Notes: a model not told the origin generated them from the letters alone. A stretch of DNA of 64,000 nt from Pseudomonas frederiksbergensis (GCF_035751725.1 NZ_CP142104.1:5518001-5582000); one strand, 5' to 3'. Shown: positions 8,838-17,903, counted from the stretch's first letter. Numbers and translations: made by a program.

Positions 8838-9506
8838 ATGATCGATCTCGCAACCTGGAACTTGAGCATTCCTGAAGGCGCCCCACCGGCAACCATTCAA
8901 ACCTCGCAACTGGTCCAAGGCTTCAAGAACCAGTACTTCAACTCTGAAACCGGCACCGTATTCTTTTGGGCTCCGGTGACGGGCGCCACCACGGCCAACG
9001 CCATTTACCCTCGCAGCGAACTGCGCGAAACCAACAGCGACGGCACGTTGCGCAACTGGCTTTACCCAGCGGCGGATAACAAGCTGGCCGCCACCTTGAC
9101 CGTCGGCCAAGTGCCCAGCACCGGCAAGCTGGTGATTGGCCAGATCCACGCCAAGGACAGCAACAGCCCCATGGTGAAGCTGGAATACCAGTACAAGACC
9201 TATAGCTCGACCGGCAACATCGTCGCCAAAGTGCGCATGCGCCCCGACGACGCAACGGGCCAAGTGATTACCATTGCCACGGGCATCAAGCTCAACCAGC
9301 CATTTTCGTACCTGATCCATCTCAACCGCGCAGGTCTCTTGACCATCAATGGCGCTGGATATCAGTGGAGCAGCACCGTCAGCAGCACCTGGAGCACCAA
9401 GCCGCTGTATTTCAAGGCAGGTGTCTATGTGCAAGACAACACCGGCTACGCCACCGAAGGCGGCAAAGTGACGTTCAGCTTGCTGGATATCGATCACAAC
9501 CTCTAA
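8838..9506 (+). CDS. Polysaccharide lyase family 7 (alginate lyase), copy 1
   Basis: 222 residues with all three PL7 signatures: RSELRE (59-64), QIH (102-104, catalytic His) and YFKAGVY (191-197, catalytic Tyr). These are the beta-jelly-roll enzymes that cleave alginate by beta-elimination. There is no signal peptide (MIDLATWNLSIPEG), so export by the Sec route is not expected; P. aeruginosa PA1167, as I recall it, is similar in size and also lacks one. The ATG at 8838 follows AGGA. A longer frame from 8610 is not supported. It is a tandem paralogue of the next gene. Confidence 0.9.
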   Translation: MIDLATWNLSIPEGAPPATIQTSQLVQGFKNQYFNSETGTVFFWAPVTGATTANAIYPRSELRETNSDGTLRNWLYPAADNKLAATLTVGQVPSTGKLVIGQIHAKDSNSPMVKLEYQYKTYSSTGNIVAKVRMRPDDATGQVITIATGIKLNQPFSYLIHLNRAGLLTINGAGYQWSSTVSSTWSTKPLYFKAGVYVQDNTGYATEGGKVTFSLLDIDHNL

Positions 9507-9814
9507 GCCCTTCCCTACCGAGCAGCAGCATGGATCGCTGCCTGCCCGCGACCGACTCGCCTCCCTCCGTTCAACGTCGCAATGGCATCGCCAAAAAGCC
9601 ATCGTTCAATAAAATTTTGACGCTCCCGACTAACGGTCGATTATCTGCGGCACAAAACCGCTAATTCCTACTCTGACGGTCTGCTGGCGCCAACGCTCCG
9701 CCGTACGATCGTGCCAATTTCTCGTCTGCGACCGCCTTGAGCCTCAGCAAACGCGCGTCTTAAAGCCTCCGGCTGTGGCGTAAATCATTTCTTCTTCTCA
9801 GAAAGGATCCGAAC
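9507..9814. promoter_or_regulatory. Upstream region of second PL7 gene, conserved block
   Basis: It carries the same three blocks as before copy 1: CGACTAACGGTC at 9627-9638, GGCACAAAA at 9649-9657 and TTAAAGCCTCC at 9760-9770. Distances to the ATG are 188, 166 and 55 bases, within one base of copy 1. TTGACG at 9617-9622 with ATTATC 17 bases on could be a sigma-70 promoter, but this pair is not conserved before copy 1. Confidence 0.55.
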
Positions 9815-10483
9815 ATGGTCGATATGGCAACCTGGAACCTGAGCATTCCCGAAGGCAGCCCGCCGAAAACCATCGAAACCCCTCGCCTGGTCGACGGGTT
9901 CAGGGATAAATATTTCAACTCCGAAGGCAGCACGGTGTACTTCTGGTCTCCCGTCACCGGCACCAAGACTGAAAATGCGATCTACCCCCGCAGCGAATTG
10001 CGTGAAACCTACAAGGACGGAAGGTTGCGTAACTGGGTTTATCCAGACGCCGACAATTTCTTGCGGGCAACGCTCGCCGTCAATCAAGTGCCCAGCAGCG
10101 GCAAGATCGTGATTGGCCAGATCCATGCGAAGGACAGCAGCAAGCCCATGGTCAAGCTGGAATACCAATACAAGGACGACAGCGCCACCGGCAACATCGT
10201 GGCCAAGGTCCGCATGCGTCCCGATGACAGCGAAGGCAGGGTTATCACCGTCGCCACGGGGGTGAAGCTCAACCGGTCGTTCTCCTACCGGATCCACCTG
10301 GATCGGACCGGCGACCTGGGCATTACCGCCGCTGGCAATAGTTGGTACACCACGGTCGGCGCCGCCTGGCGCGACAAGCCGTTGTACTTCAAGGCCGGGG
10401 TGTATGTGCAAGACAACACGGGCTATACCAGCGAAGGCGGGAAAGTGACGTTCAGCGCGTTGGATATCGATCACAACACCTGA
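9815..10483 (+). CDS. Polysaccharide lyase family 7 (alginate lyase), copy 2
   Basis: 222 residues, aligning to copy 1 without gaps; by eye 161 of 222 positions are identical. RSELRE, QIH and YFKAGVY are all kept, so it should be active. The most divergent stretch is around residues 171-188 (TAAGNSWYTTVGAAWRD against NGAGYQWSSTVSSTWST), near the C-terminal strands, which could shift substrate preference. It has no signal peptide. AGAAAGGATCCGAAC before the ATG gives a good ribosome-binding site. No terminator is visible between the copies, so both single and joint transcripts are possible. Confidence 0.9.
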   Translation: MVDMATWNLSIPEGSPPKTIETPRLVDGFRDKYFNSEGSTVYFWSPVTGTKTENAIYPRSELRETYKDGRLRNWVYPDADNFLRATLAVNQVPSSGKIVIGQIHAKDSSKPMVKLEYQYKDDSATGNIVAKVRMRPDDSEGRVITVATGVKLNRSFSYRIHLDRTGDLGITAAGNSWYTTVGAAWRDKPLYFKAGVYVQDNTGYTSEGGKVTFSALDIDHNT

Positions 10484-10520
10484 GATTTCACTTCCGATAA
10501 TCTCGTAGGAAACCCCCTCT

Positions 10521-10642
10521 TGTGGCGAGGGGATTTATCCCCGTTGGGCTGTGAAGCAGCCCCTCTTTTCCGTCAGCCCCACCGCATGTGCCGACTTTAC
10601 GGCGGCTGCGCCCCCCGAGCGGGAGCAAGCTCCCTCGCCACA
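10521..10642. repeat. REP-type inverted pair
   Basis: TGTGGCGAGGGGATTTATCC (10521-10540) faces GAGCGGGAGCAAGCTCCCTC (10617-10636), with the repeats continuing a few bases further. This is the variant built on GTGGCGAGG rather than GTGGGAGCG. Confidence 0.6.
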
Positions 10643-10724
10643 GGGGGCGGTGCGTCCTACAGGTCGATTTTGGTCTCGAAAATCTCCTCTATAGTTCGGT
10701 GGGTCTGCTGGCGTTGGTCAGTGG

Positions 10725-10905
10725 GCGAGGGTTTCGCAGCCCTGGTGAGTTAGAATCACGACCGTCAGAAACCGACTTAGGCACTCCGGCCTACACTCGG
10801 CTTTTCATGGCGGCTGTGTGTGGGAGATCTTCGGGTCTGCCGGGTTTCTAACTCCTCGGTCTGCGAACCCGCACATGGCTGCCACCCAATTTGTTTCGCA
10901 GCAAA
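10725..10905 (+). ncRNA. Structured leader RNA before the DUF3077-type gene
   Basis: Strong complementary segments fill this region. GGGTTTCGCAG (10729-10739) can pair with CTGCGAACCC (10861-10870), and GAGTTAGAA (10747-10755) with TTCTAACTC (10846-10854), closing a large loop. Inside it AGATC-TTCG-GGTCT (10825-10838) makes a tetraloop hairpin. GGCGGCTGTGTGTGGG (10809-10824) can pair along all 16 positions, with G-U wobbles, to CCCGCACATGGCTGCC (10868-10883). The last helix crosses the first, so it must be a pseudoknot or an alternative fold. I recall similar leaders before small genes in other pseudomonads, but could not check. Whether it is cis-regulatory or an independent RNA is open. Confidence 0.5.
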
Positions 10906-10942
10906 CGGTGGCGAGTACTTTTTCTTGAGTTAGAGGCTTGTC

Positions 10943-11227
10943 ATGAAAACTGAACAATCGCTTAGCCGCTTCAGCCCACTCACTCCGATCGCCACCACCC
11001 AACCCATCCTGTTCATCGACAGCACCGCCCCACTGACTGAGCTTCACGCCTGCGCCAGCGAACGCCTGCACGCTACCCTCGATTACCTGACACTCATGGC
11101 CTGCGCCACCCTGCACGATTCGGCCGCCAGCGACCTCAACACCCTCACCAACGTCGCCCGGATTCTGGTCCAGGATGTCACCGACGTGTTCGGCGTCATC
11201 GAACAACGCGGCCTCCAGGACCAATAA
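10943..11227 (+). CDS. Small DUF3077-type protein
   Basis: 94 residues, no signal peptide and no membrane segment. The pattern ILFIDSTAPLTELHACASERLHATLDYL, followed by an acidic loop and ARILVQDVTDVFGVIEQRG, resembles DUF3077, a short helical family of unknown function common in Pseudomonas. Function is unknown. It stands alone, with the structured leader upstream and a terminator downstream. The ATG follows GAGTTAGAGGCTTGTC, which gives a GAGG ribosome-binding site. Confidence 0.65.
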   Translation: MKTEQSLSRFSPLTPIATTQPILFIDSTAPLTELHACASERLHATLDYLTLMACATLHDSAASDLNTLTNVARILVQDVTDVFGVIEQRGLQDQ

Positions 11228-11271
11228 AGCCCTCCCGACGGGAGATGTTCACCCTGTGGGAGATGCCCCCC

Positions 11272-11297
11272 TGTGGCAGCGAGCTTGCTCGCGATAG
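11272..11297. repeat. REP element
   Basis: TGTGGCAGCGAGCTTGCTCG and the following CGATAG match the REP consensus, between the DUF3077-type gene and its terminator. Confidence 0.55.
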
Positions 11298-11373
11298 CGC
11301 TGGGTCAGCAGCATGGATGTCGACTGACACAGTGCTATCAGAATCTGTGTGTATACACCCAAATCCCAAACAT

Positions 11374-11402
11374 AAAAAAACCCGCATCACTGCGGGTTTT
11401 CT
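11374..11402. terminator. Bidirectional terminator
   Basis: AACCCGCA and TGCGGGTT form a stem with loop TCAC. There is a run of seven A on the left and TTTT on the right, so it can stop fba transcription on the minus strand and the DUF3077-type transcript on the plus strand. Confidence 0.8.
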
Positions 11403-11417
11403 CACAACGCTAAAACA

Positions 11418-12482
11418 TCAATTAACCTTAGCGTTCAACTCACCTTTCAAATACCGCTGATACATCGCTTCCAAAGAAATCGGCTTGATCTTGGAAGCAT
11501 TACCCGCCGTACCAAACGCCTCATAACGCGCAATACACACATCCCGCATCGCCGTTACAGTCGCGCCAAAGAACTTGCGCGGGTCGAACTCGCTCGGGTT
11601 GGTCGCCATCAGGCGACGCATCGCACCGGTAGAAGCCAGACGCAGGTCGGTGTCGATGTTGACCTTGCGCACGCCATACTTGATGCCTTCGACGATTTCC
11701 TCAACCGGCACGCCGTAGGTTTCCTTGATGTCGCCGCCGTACTGGTTGATGATCGCCAGCCATTCCTGCGGTACCGAGGACGAGCCGTGCATCACCAGGT
11801 GAGTGTTGGGGATGCGCTTGTGGATTTCCTTGATGCGATCGATCGCCAGCACGTCGCCGGTAGGCGGCTTGGTGAACTTGTAGGCGCCGTGGCTGGTGCC
11901 GATGGCGATGGCCAAGGCGTCGACCTGGGTTTTCTTGACGAAGTCCGCGGCTTCTTCCGGGTCGGTCAGCATCTGGCTGTGATCCAGCACGCCTTCAGCA
12001 CCGATGCCGTCTTCTTCGCCGGCCATGCCGGTTTCCAGCGAGCCCAGGCAACCCAGTTCACCTTCCACCGAGACGCCGCAGGCGTGGGCCATGGCGACGG
12101 TCTGCTGGGTGACGCGCACGTTGTACTCGTAGTCGGTCGGGGTCTTGCCGTCTTCGCCCAGGGAACCGTCCATCATCACCGAGCTGAAGCCCAACTGGAT
12201 GGAGCGCTGGCAGACGTCAGGGCTGGTGCCGTGGTCCTGGTGCATGCACACCGGGATGTGCGGGAACTCTTCGATCGCCGCCAGGATCAGGTGACGCAGG
12301 AACGGCGCGCCGGCGTATTTGCGGGCACCGGCCGAAGCCTGGACGATCACCGGGGAGTCAGTCTTGTCAGCGGCTTCCATGATGGCGCGCATCTGCTCAA
12401 GGTTGTTGACGTTAAAGGCTGGGACGCCGTAGCCGAACTCGGCTGCGTGGTCCAGCATCTGACGCATGCTGATAAGTGCCAT
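11418..12482 (-). CDS. fba: Class II fructose-1,6-bisphosphate aldolase
   Basis: 354 residues, the full length for the long-form class IIB enzyme. It cleaves fructose 1,6-bisphosphate into dihydroxyacetone phosphate and glyceraldehyde 3-phosphate; in pseudomonads it serves mainly gluconeogenesis. [12 protein letters not shown] holds the catalytic Asp and zinc His, SVMMDGS and VSVEGELG follow, and [16 protein letters not shown] and [12 protein letters not shown] cover the later zinc and phosphate sites. The ATG follows GGGAGAGATACACA. It is the last gene of the tkt-epd-pgk operon, separated from pgk by two small lipoprotein genes. Confidence 0.95.
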   Translation of the reverse strand: MALISMRQMLDHAAEFGYGVPAFNVNNLEQMRAIMEAADKTDSPVIVQASAGARKYAGAPFLRHLILAAIEEFPHIPVCMHQDHGTSPDVCQRSIQLGFSSVMMDGSLGEDGKTPTDYEYNVRVTQQTVAMAHACGVSVEGELGCLGSLETGMAGEEDGIGAEGVLDHSQMLTDPEEAADFVKKTQVDALAIAIGTSHGAYKFTKPPTGDVLAIDRIKEIHKRIPNTHLVMHGSSSVPQEWLAIINQYGGDIKETYGVPVEEIVEGIKYGVRKVNIDTDLRLASTGAMRRLMATNPSEFDPRKFFGATVTAMRDVCIARYEAFGTAGNASKIKPISLEAMYQRYLKGELNAKVN

Positions 12483-12620
12483 TGTGTGTATCTCTCCCGG
12501 TCGAGGGTCGTTAATCGTGCCAGCCTGCCGGAGCGGCGGCGGCTATTCAAGTCATTGCGGATCGGGGGTTGGCCCCGGCCCGCGTGTTCGGTGTCGCAAA
12601 TCCAACGTCTTGCACAGATC

Positions 12621-12641
12621 CCCGTGGGAGCGGGCCTGCGA
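12621..12641. repeat. REP half-element
   Basis: CCGTGGGAGCGGGCCTGCGA lies between the MliC-like gene and fba. It is a single REP arm inside the operon. Confidence 0.45.
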
Positions 12642-12649
12642 TGTGTCTG

Positions 12650-12985
12650 TTACTGCGCCCTGCAACCACGCCCAATCAGGTCATTGGTGGCGACCCAGTA
12701 CACCAGGCCTTCCTCGCCCTTGACGTGCAGCGCCAGCATGTCATCGCTGTACAGCGAGCCTTCAGCGCCCGGCTCCAGCTTGAGCCGATAAACCTTCTCG
12801 GCGCCGCCCAAGCGTACATCGACTTCCTTGCGCGCAGCGTCGGTATAACGCCAGAGCACCTTGGCTTCGCTGTCACATGTCCAACTCGTCCAGCCCTCTG
12901 CAACGGGTTCGGACGACTGCAAAAACCCCAGTTGCGAGCAACCGGCCAACAATGCCAACGCCATGACGGCGACAAAGCCTTTCAT
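12650..12985 (-). CDS. MliC-like lipoprotein
   Basis: 111 residues. The signal peptide ends in the lipobox LLAGC, so the protein should be lipid-anchored. The rest, from WTSWTCDSEAKVLWRYTD to WVATNDLIGRGC, fits the small MliC/C-type lysozyme inhibitor beta-barrel, including the conserved first and last cysteines, but the usual SASGARY loop is replaced by LEPGAEGSLYSDD. True inhibitory activity is therefore uncertain. It sits inside the glycolytic operon between the other lipoprotein gene and fba. Confidence 0.65.
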   Translation of the reverse strand: MKGFVAVMALALLAGCSQLGFLQSSEPVAEGWTSWTCDSEAKVLWRYTDAARKEVDVRLGGAEKVYRLKLEPGAEGSLYSDDMLALHVKGEEGLVYWVATNDLIGRGCRAQ

Positions 12986-13042
12986 CCGTGTTCCCCAACC
13001 GACGGCGCAGGCCGCCGGCCTTGAGTTAATGAGTCTGACCCG

Positions 13043-13267
13043 TCAAGGGCAACCATGTTCCTTGACCGGCGCTTGCGTCTCGTATTTATCCAGGCCATCC
13101 GGCCCGGAGCGCTTGTTCAGCACCGGATTGGTCTCGGCCTGCCAGTCAGCCTGGTAGCAACCTTCCTCGGGCGCGGGCGCCGTATCATCCGGCGCCGTGC
13201 CTTTCGGGCTGCTGGAACAGGCGACCAGCAACGTCGCGGCCATCAGCGCCATGAACGTCTTGACCAT
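13043..13267 (-). CDS. Small lipoprotein of unknown function
   Basis: 74 residues. MVKTFMALMAATLLVACSSS is a clear lipoprotein signal with lipobox LLVAC. The mature part of about 58 residues is Pro/Asp/Glu-rich, with two further cysteines (GCYQADW and HGCP). I recognise no domain. AAGGAG eight bases before the ATG at 13267 fixes the start. It follows pgk by 31 bp, so it is in the operon. I recall two hypothetical genes at the same place in P. aeruginosa, which argues for an old and functional position. Confidence 0.7.
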   Translation of the reverse strand: MVKTFMALMAATLLVACSSSPKGTAPDDTAPAPEEGCYQADWQAETNPVLNKRSGPDGLDKYETQAPVKEHGCP

Positions 13268-13298
13268 CGGAACACTCCTTTGCCTGGTCAACGTCGCC

Positions 13299-14462
13299 TC
13301 AGGCCTTGGCCCGGCTTTCCAGGACTTCCACGGCTGGCAGCACTTTGCCCTCGACAAATTCGAGGAACGCGCCACCGCCGGTAGAAATGTAGGAGATCTG
13401 CTCGGCTACGCCATATTTATCGATGGCCGCCAGGGTGTCGCCACCGCCCGCGATGGAAAACGCAGCGCTATCGGCGATGGCTTGGGCCAGCACCTTGGTG
13501 CCGTTGCCGAACTGGTCGAACTCGAACACGCCGACCGGACCGTTCCACAGGATGGTCTTGGAGGATTTCAGCAGTTCGGCGAAGTTGGCTGCGGTTTGCG
13601 GACCGATGTCGAGGATCATATCGTCCTCGGCCACGTCGGCAATCAGCTTGACGGTGGCGGTGGCGCTTTCGGCGAATTCCTTGGCGACGACCACGTCCAC
13701 CGGCAACGGTACGCTGACCTTGGCGGCGATTTCACGGGCGGTGTCCAGCAGGTCCGGCTCGTACAGCGATTTGCCGACCGGGTGACCAGCGGCTGCGAGG
13801 AAAGTGTTGGCGATGCCGCCACCGACGATCAACTGGTTGCAGACCTGGCTCAGGCTGTTGAGCACGTCCAGCTTGGTGGAAACCTTGGAGCCGGCGACGA
13901 TGGCAGCCATCGGTTGGGCCGGCGAGCCCAGGGCCTTGCCCAGCGCTTCCAACTCAGCCGCAAGCAGCGGGCCGGCGGCGGCGACTTTGGCGAATTTCGC
14001 CACACCGTGGGTCGAGCCCTCGGCGCGGTGCGCGGTGCCGAACGCGTCCATCACGAACACGTCGCACAGGGCAGCGTATTGCTGGGCCAGTTCATCGGCG
14101 TTCTTTTTCTCGCCCTTGTTGAAGCGCACGTTTTCGAACAGCACGACATCACCGGCCTTGACGTCGACACCGCCCAGGTAATCGGCCACCAGGGGCACGT
14201 CACGGCCCAAGGCCTTGCTCAGGTAATCGGAGACAGGCTTTAGGCTGTTCTCGGCGGAGAATTCGCCCTCGGTCGGACGGCCCAGGTGCGAGCAGACCAT
14301 CACCGCCGCGCCTTTTTCCAGGGCCAGCTTGATGGTCGGCAGCGAGGCCAGGATGCGCGCGTCGCTGGTGACGACACCGTCCTTGACGGGGACGTTGAGG
14401 TCTTCGCGGATCAGTACGCGCTTACCTTGCAGATCGAGGTCGGACATCTTCAACACGGTCAT
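13299..14462 (-). CDS. pgk: Phosphoglycerate kinase
   Basis: 387 residues, the normal length. It interconverts 1,3-bisphosphoglycerate and 3-phosphoglycerate with ADP/ATP. Substrate-binding [13 protein letters not shown] and CSHLGRPT are at the N-terminus, followed by [10 protein letters not shown]. The nucleotide side has [24 protein letters not shown] and the C-terminal [12 protein letters not shown] and [13 protein letters not shown]. The start is [14 protein letters not shown] at 14462, with AGGA about ten bases upstream. It lies between epd and the small lipoprotein gene. Confidence 0.97.
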   Translation of the reverse strand: MTVLKMSDLDLQGKRVLIREDLNVPVKDGVVTSDARILASLPTIKLALEKGAAVMVCSHLGRPTEGEFSAENSLKPVSDYLSKALGRDVPLVADYLGGVDVKAGDVVLFENVRFNKGEKKNADELAQQYAALCDVFVMDAFGTAHRAEGSTHGVAKFAKVAAAGPLLAAELEALGKALGSPAQPMAAIVAGSKVSTKLDVLNSLSQVCNQLIVGGGIANTFLAAAGHPVGKSLYEPDLLDTAREIAAKVSVPLPVDVVVAKEFAESATATVKLIADVAEDDMILDIGPQTAANFAELLKSSKTILWNGPVGVFEFDQFGNGTKVLAQAIADSAAFSIAGGGDTLAAIDKYGVAEQISYISTGGGAFLEFVEGKVLPAVEVLESRAKA

Positions 14463-14486
14463 GGGTCGCAATTCCTGGGTAACTGT

Positions 14487-15542
14487 TTAGAGAGCAGGTT
14501 TATTGGAAGCTGTTTGCAGGTAGTGCTCGGCAACGTCCAGCATTCGATTGGCAAAACCCCATTCGTTGTCGAACCAGGCCAGGATATTCACAAGCCTCGG
14601 CCCGGAAACGCGGGTCTGGCTGGCATCGACGATGGCCGAATGTGGGTCGTGGTTAAAATCACAGCTGGCATGAGGCAACTCGGTATAGGCCAATAGGCCT
14701 TTTAGCGGGCCGCGGGTGGCGGCTTCGCGCAGGATCCGGTTGACCTCGGTGGCGTCGGTATCGCTCACGGTCTGCATCGTGATGTCGAGGCAGGACACGT
14801 TGACCGTCGGCACCCGCACGGCTTTGGCCTGAATTCGCCCGGCAAGTTCCGGCAGCAGTCTTTCTATGCCACGCGCCAGACCAGTGGACACCGGAATCAC
14901 CGACTGGAAGGCCGAGCGGGTACGCCGCAGGTCCTCATGGTGATAGGCGTCGATCACCGGTTGGTCGTTCATTGCCGAGTGGATCGTGGTAATGGACACG
15001 TATTCCAGGCCGATGGCCTGGTCCAGCAGGCGCAACAGCGGCACGCCGCAGTTGGTGGTGCAGGACGCGTTGGAGACCAGCAACTCTTCGCCGGTCAGGC
15101 AATCCTGGTTCACGCCATAGACAATGGTGGCATCCACGTCCGCTTCACTGGCCATCGGCTGGGAAAACAGCACCCGTGGCGCGCCCGCCGCAATGAAACG
15201 TTGGCCATCGTCGCGAGTGTTATAGGCGCCGGAGCACTCAAGCACCAGATCGACGCCCAGCGACGCCCAATCGATGCCTTCGGGGGTGGCACTGCGCAGG
15301 ACCTTCACGCAGTCGCCATTGATATGCAGACAATCGCCCTCGACCCGTACTTCGCCCGGGAACCGGCCGTGGGTGGAGTCAAAGCGTGTCAGGTATTCGA
15401 TGCTGGCCATGTCAGCCAGATCGTTGATGGCCACGATCTCGAACCCAGCCTTCGCCCCTCGCTCGAACAACGCACGCAAGACGCAACGACCAATGCGGCC
15501 GTAGCCGTTGAGTGCAACTTTGTAGGGACGCGGTTGGGGCAT
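14487..15542 (-). CDS. epd: D-erythrose-4-phosphate dehydrogenase
   Basis: 351 residues. A GAPDH-fold enzyme that oxidises erythrose 4-phosphate to 4-phosphoerythronate for pyridoxal phosphate synthesis. The NAD-binding start is VALNGYGRIGRCVLRALFE, and the catalytic cysteine is in SNASCTTNC. The Epd assignment over glycolytic GAPDH comes from the neighbours tkt and pgk, and from the Epd-like EYLTRFDSTHGRFPG and HSAMNDQPVIDAYH. A role as a GAPDH cannot be excluded. It is 24 bp before pgk. Confidence 0.88.
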   Translation of the reverse strand: MPQPRPYKVALNGYGRIGRCVLRALFERGAKAGFEIVAINDLADMASIEYLTRFDSTHGRFPGEVRVEGDCLHINGDCVKVLRSATPEGIDWASLGVDLVLECSGAYNTRDDGQRFIAAGAPRVLFSQPMASEADVDATIVYGVNQDCLTGEELLVSNASCTTNCGVPLLRLLDQAIGLEYVSITTIHSAMNDQPVIDAYHHEDLRRTRSAFQSVIPVSTGLARGIERLLPELAGRIQAKAVRVPTVNVSCLDITMQTVSDTDATEVNRILREAATRGPLKGLLAYTELPHASCDFNHDPHSAIVDASQTRVSGPRLVNILAWFDNEWGFANRMLDVAEHYLQTASNKPAL

Positions 15543-15597
15543 GGGGGTTCTCTGACCTGTGAGTCCATTTAAGGCTACGGTGCCTGAACCGCCGCTA

Positions 15598-15664
15598 TCA
15601 CAAGCAAGCTCGCCCCCACAGGGTCCGTTGAAAAACCTTGTGGGAGCGAGCTTGCTCGCGAGGG
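15598..15664. repeat. REP inverted pair between tkt and epd
   Basis: AAGCAAGCTCGCCCCCACA (15602-15620) faces TGTGGGAGCGAGCTTGCTCG (15639-15658). It would form a long hairpin in the tkt-epd transcript and may set relative mRNA levels. Confidence 0.65.
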
Positions 15665-15686
15665 CGCCGGAGACAACCTATGCGGA

Positions 15687-17684
15687 TCAGTCTTCCAGCA
15701 GCTCTTCAGCCTGCCCCAGGATGTTATCCAGGGTGAAGCCGAATTCCTCGAACAGCGCCGACGCAGGGGCCGATTCGCCATAGGTGGTCATGCCGATCAC
15801 GCGACCTTCCAGGCCTACGTACTTGTACCAGTAGTCGGCATGGGCGGCTTCGATGGCGATCCGCGCGCTGACTTGCAGCGGCAACACTGCTTGCTTGTAG
15901 CCGGCGTCCTGGGCGTCGAACACGCTGGTGCATGGCATGGACACCACGCGCACGTTGCGGCCCTGCTCGGTCAGCTTGTCGTAGGCCTGGACGGCCAGGC
16001 CGACTTCCGAACCAGTGGCGATCAGGATCAGCTCAGGTTCGCCGATGCAATCCTTGAGCACGTAGCCGCCACGGCTGATGTCGCCGATCTGGCCGGCATC
16101 GCGGGTTTGATGCTGCAGGTTCTGGCGGGAGAAGATCAGCGCCGACGGGCCATCATTACGCTCGATGGCGTATTTCCAGGCCACCGCCGATTCCACGGCG
16201 TCGCACGGGCGCCAGGTATCCAGGTTCGGTGTGCAGCGCAGGCTCGCCAGTTGCTCGATCGGCTGGTGCGTCGGGCCGTCTTCGCCCAGGCCGATGGAGT
16301 CGTGGGTGAACACATACAGGATGCGTTTTTTCATCAGGGCCGACATGCGCACCGCGTTGCGGGCGTATTCCATGAACATCAGGAAGGTCGCGCCGTAAGG
16401 CACCAGGCCACCGTGCAGGGCGACACCGTTCATGATCGCGCTCATGCCGAACTCGCGAACGCCGTAGTACATGTAGTTGCCGCTGGCGTCTTCGGCCGTT
16501 ACACCCTTGCAGCCTTTCCACAGGGTCAGGTTGGAACCGGCCAGGTCGGCCGAACCGCCCAGCAGTTCCGGCAGCAGCGGACCAAAGGCATTCAAGGTGT
16601 TCTGGCTGGCCTTGCGGCTGGCGATGGTTTCGCCCTTGGCGGCAACCTCGGCAATGTAGGCAGAAGCTTTTTCGGCGAAGTCGGCCGGCAGTTCGCCGCT
16701 GAGGCGACGCACCAGCTCGTTGGCCAGTTCAGGGAATTCGGCGGAATAGGCGGCAAAGCGCTGGTCCCACTCGGCTTCGGCGGCGCGACCTTTTTCCTTG
16801 GCGTCCCATTCGGCATAGATGTCGGCCGGGATTTCGAAAGGCCCGTGCTCCCACTTCAGCGCGGCACGGGTCAGGGCGATTTCCTCGGCGCCCAATGGCG
16901 CGCCGTGGCAGTCTTCCTTGCCCTGCTTGTTCGGCGAACCGAAACCGATGGTGGTCTTGCAGCAGATCAAGGTTGGCTGCGCGCTCTTGCGGGCCGTCTC
17001 GATGGCGATCTTGATTTCTTCCGGGTCGTGACCGTCGACGTTGCGGATCACCAGCCAGTTGTAGGCTTCGAAACGCTTGGGCGTGTCATCGGTAAACCAG
17101 CCTTCGACTTCGCCGTCGATGGAGATGCCGTTGTCGTCGTAGAAGGCGATCAGCTTGTTCAGGCCCAGGGTTCCGGCCAGGGAAGCGACCTCGTGGGAAA
17201 TGCCTTCCATCATGCAGCCATCACCCAGGAACACGTAGGTGTGGTGGTCGACAACGTCATGACCTGGGCGGTTGAACTGCGCTGCCAGGACCTTTTCCGC
17301 CAGGGCGAAGCCCACGGCGTTGGCCAGGCCTTGGCCCAGCGGACCGGTGGTGGTTTCCACGCCTGGGGTATAGCCATATTCCGGGTGGCCCGGGGTGCGG
17401 CTGTGCAGCTGGCGGAAATTCTTCAGGTCGTCGATCGACAGGTCATAGCCGGTCAGGTGCAGCAGCGAGTAGATCAACATCGAGCCGTGGCCGTTGGACA
17501 GCACGAAGCGGTCACGGTCGGCGAACGAAGGGTTGCTCGGGTTGTGCTTGAGGTAGTCGCGCCAAAGCACCTCGGCGATATCCGCCATACCCATGGGGGC
17601 GCCGGGATGGCCGCTGTTGGCTTTTTGCACGGCATCCATGCTGAGGGCACGAATGGCATTGGCACGCTCACGACGGCTGGGCAT
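15687..17684 (-). CDS. tktA: Transketolase
   Basis: 665 residues, full length. It moves two-carbon ketol units between sugar phosphates using thiamine diphosphate. N-terminal [13 protein letters not shown] and the cofactor motif [32 protein letters not shown] (GDG ... NN-like) are present; the pyrimidine domain has [24 protein letters not shown], and the C-terminal domain follows. AGGAG precedes the ATG at 17684; an upstream in-frame start at 17732 is not favoured. It opens the operon tkt-epd-pgk-lipoprotein-MliC-fba and diverges from the SahR-like gene. Confidence 0.96.
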   Translation of the reverse strand: MPSRRERANAIRALSMDAVQKANSGHPGAPMGMADIAEVLWRDYLKHNPSNPSFADRDRFVLSNGHGSMLIYSLLHLTGYDLSIDDLKNFRQLHSRTPGHPEYGYTPGVETTTGPLGQGLANAVGFALAEKVLAAQFNRPGHDVVDHHTYVFLGDGCMMEGISHEVASLAGTLGLNKLIAFYDDNGISIDGEVEGWFTDDTPKRFEAYNWLVIRNVDGHDPEEIKIAIETARKSAQPTLICCKTTIGFGSPNKQGKEDCHGAPLGAEEIALTRAALKWEHGPFEIPADIYAEWDAKEKGRAAEAEWDQRFAAYSAEFPELANELVRRLSGELPADFAEKASAYIAEVAAKGETIASRKASQNTLNAFGPLLPELLGGSADLAGSNLTLWKGCKGVTAEDASGNYMYYGVREFGMSAIMNGVALHGGLVPYGATFLMFMEYARNAVRMSALMKKRILYVFTHDSIGLGEDGPTHQPIEQLASLRCTPNLDTWRPCDAVESAVAWKYAIERNDGPSALIFSRQNLQHQTRDAGQIGDISRGGYVLKDCIGEPELILIATGSEVGLAVQAYDKLTEQGRNVRVVSMPCTSVFDAQDAGYKQAVLPLQVSARIAIEAAHADYWYKYVGLEGRVIGMTTYGESAPASALFEEFGFTLDNILGQAEELLED

Positions 17685-17877
17685 CGCTGATCTCCTGGGT
17701 TTTGAATAACGAAACTGAAAAAAGGCGAGCATTTTCCCTCACCCACCCGCCCCGGGGCAATCAGATACTCGTCCAAAGGCGATATTTGCGGCGGATAAAC
17801 CCCCATCGGCCAGGTGAAACCTTTCCGCTGATGGTGGATAGAGTCAAGCACACCCGAGGAAGTGCCATTTATCGACC

Positions 17878-17899
17878 AATATCAAAACTTTTTGATATT
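17878..17899. promoter_or_regulatory. 22-bp palindromic operator (SahR-type candidate)
   Basis: AATATCAAAA (17878-17887) and TTTTGATATT (17890-17899) are perfect 10-bp arms around CT. The site lies between the divergent tkt and ArsR-type genes and just upstream of the predicted promoter of the latter. A/T-rich dyads with ATATC ends fit ArsR-family regulators; autoregulation of the adjacent regulator-metK unit is the simplest reading. Confidence 0.7.
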
Positions 17900-17903
17900 G
17901 ACC

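Noticed and set aside
9617..9646. TTGACG-N17-ATTATC as promoter of the second PL7 gene
   Set aside because: Weak -10 and not conserved before copy 1, so not called as a separate feature.
10520..10753. 77-codon frame before the DUF3077-type gene
   Set aside because: It is formed by REP sequence and leader RNA, has no ribosome-binding site and no protein-like composition.
15840..17690. 616-codon plus-strand open frame opposite transketolase
   Set aside because: It is the antisense shadow of a complete tkt gene in high-GC DNA; its translation has no domain sense.
17700..17877. Possible riboswitch between tkt and the SahR-like gene
   Set aside because: No match to aptamer motifs known to me and no strong long-range pairing found by eye.
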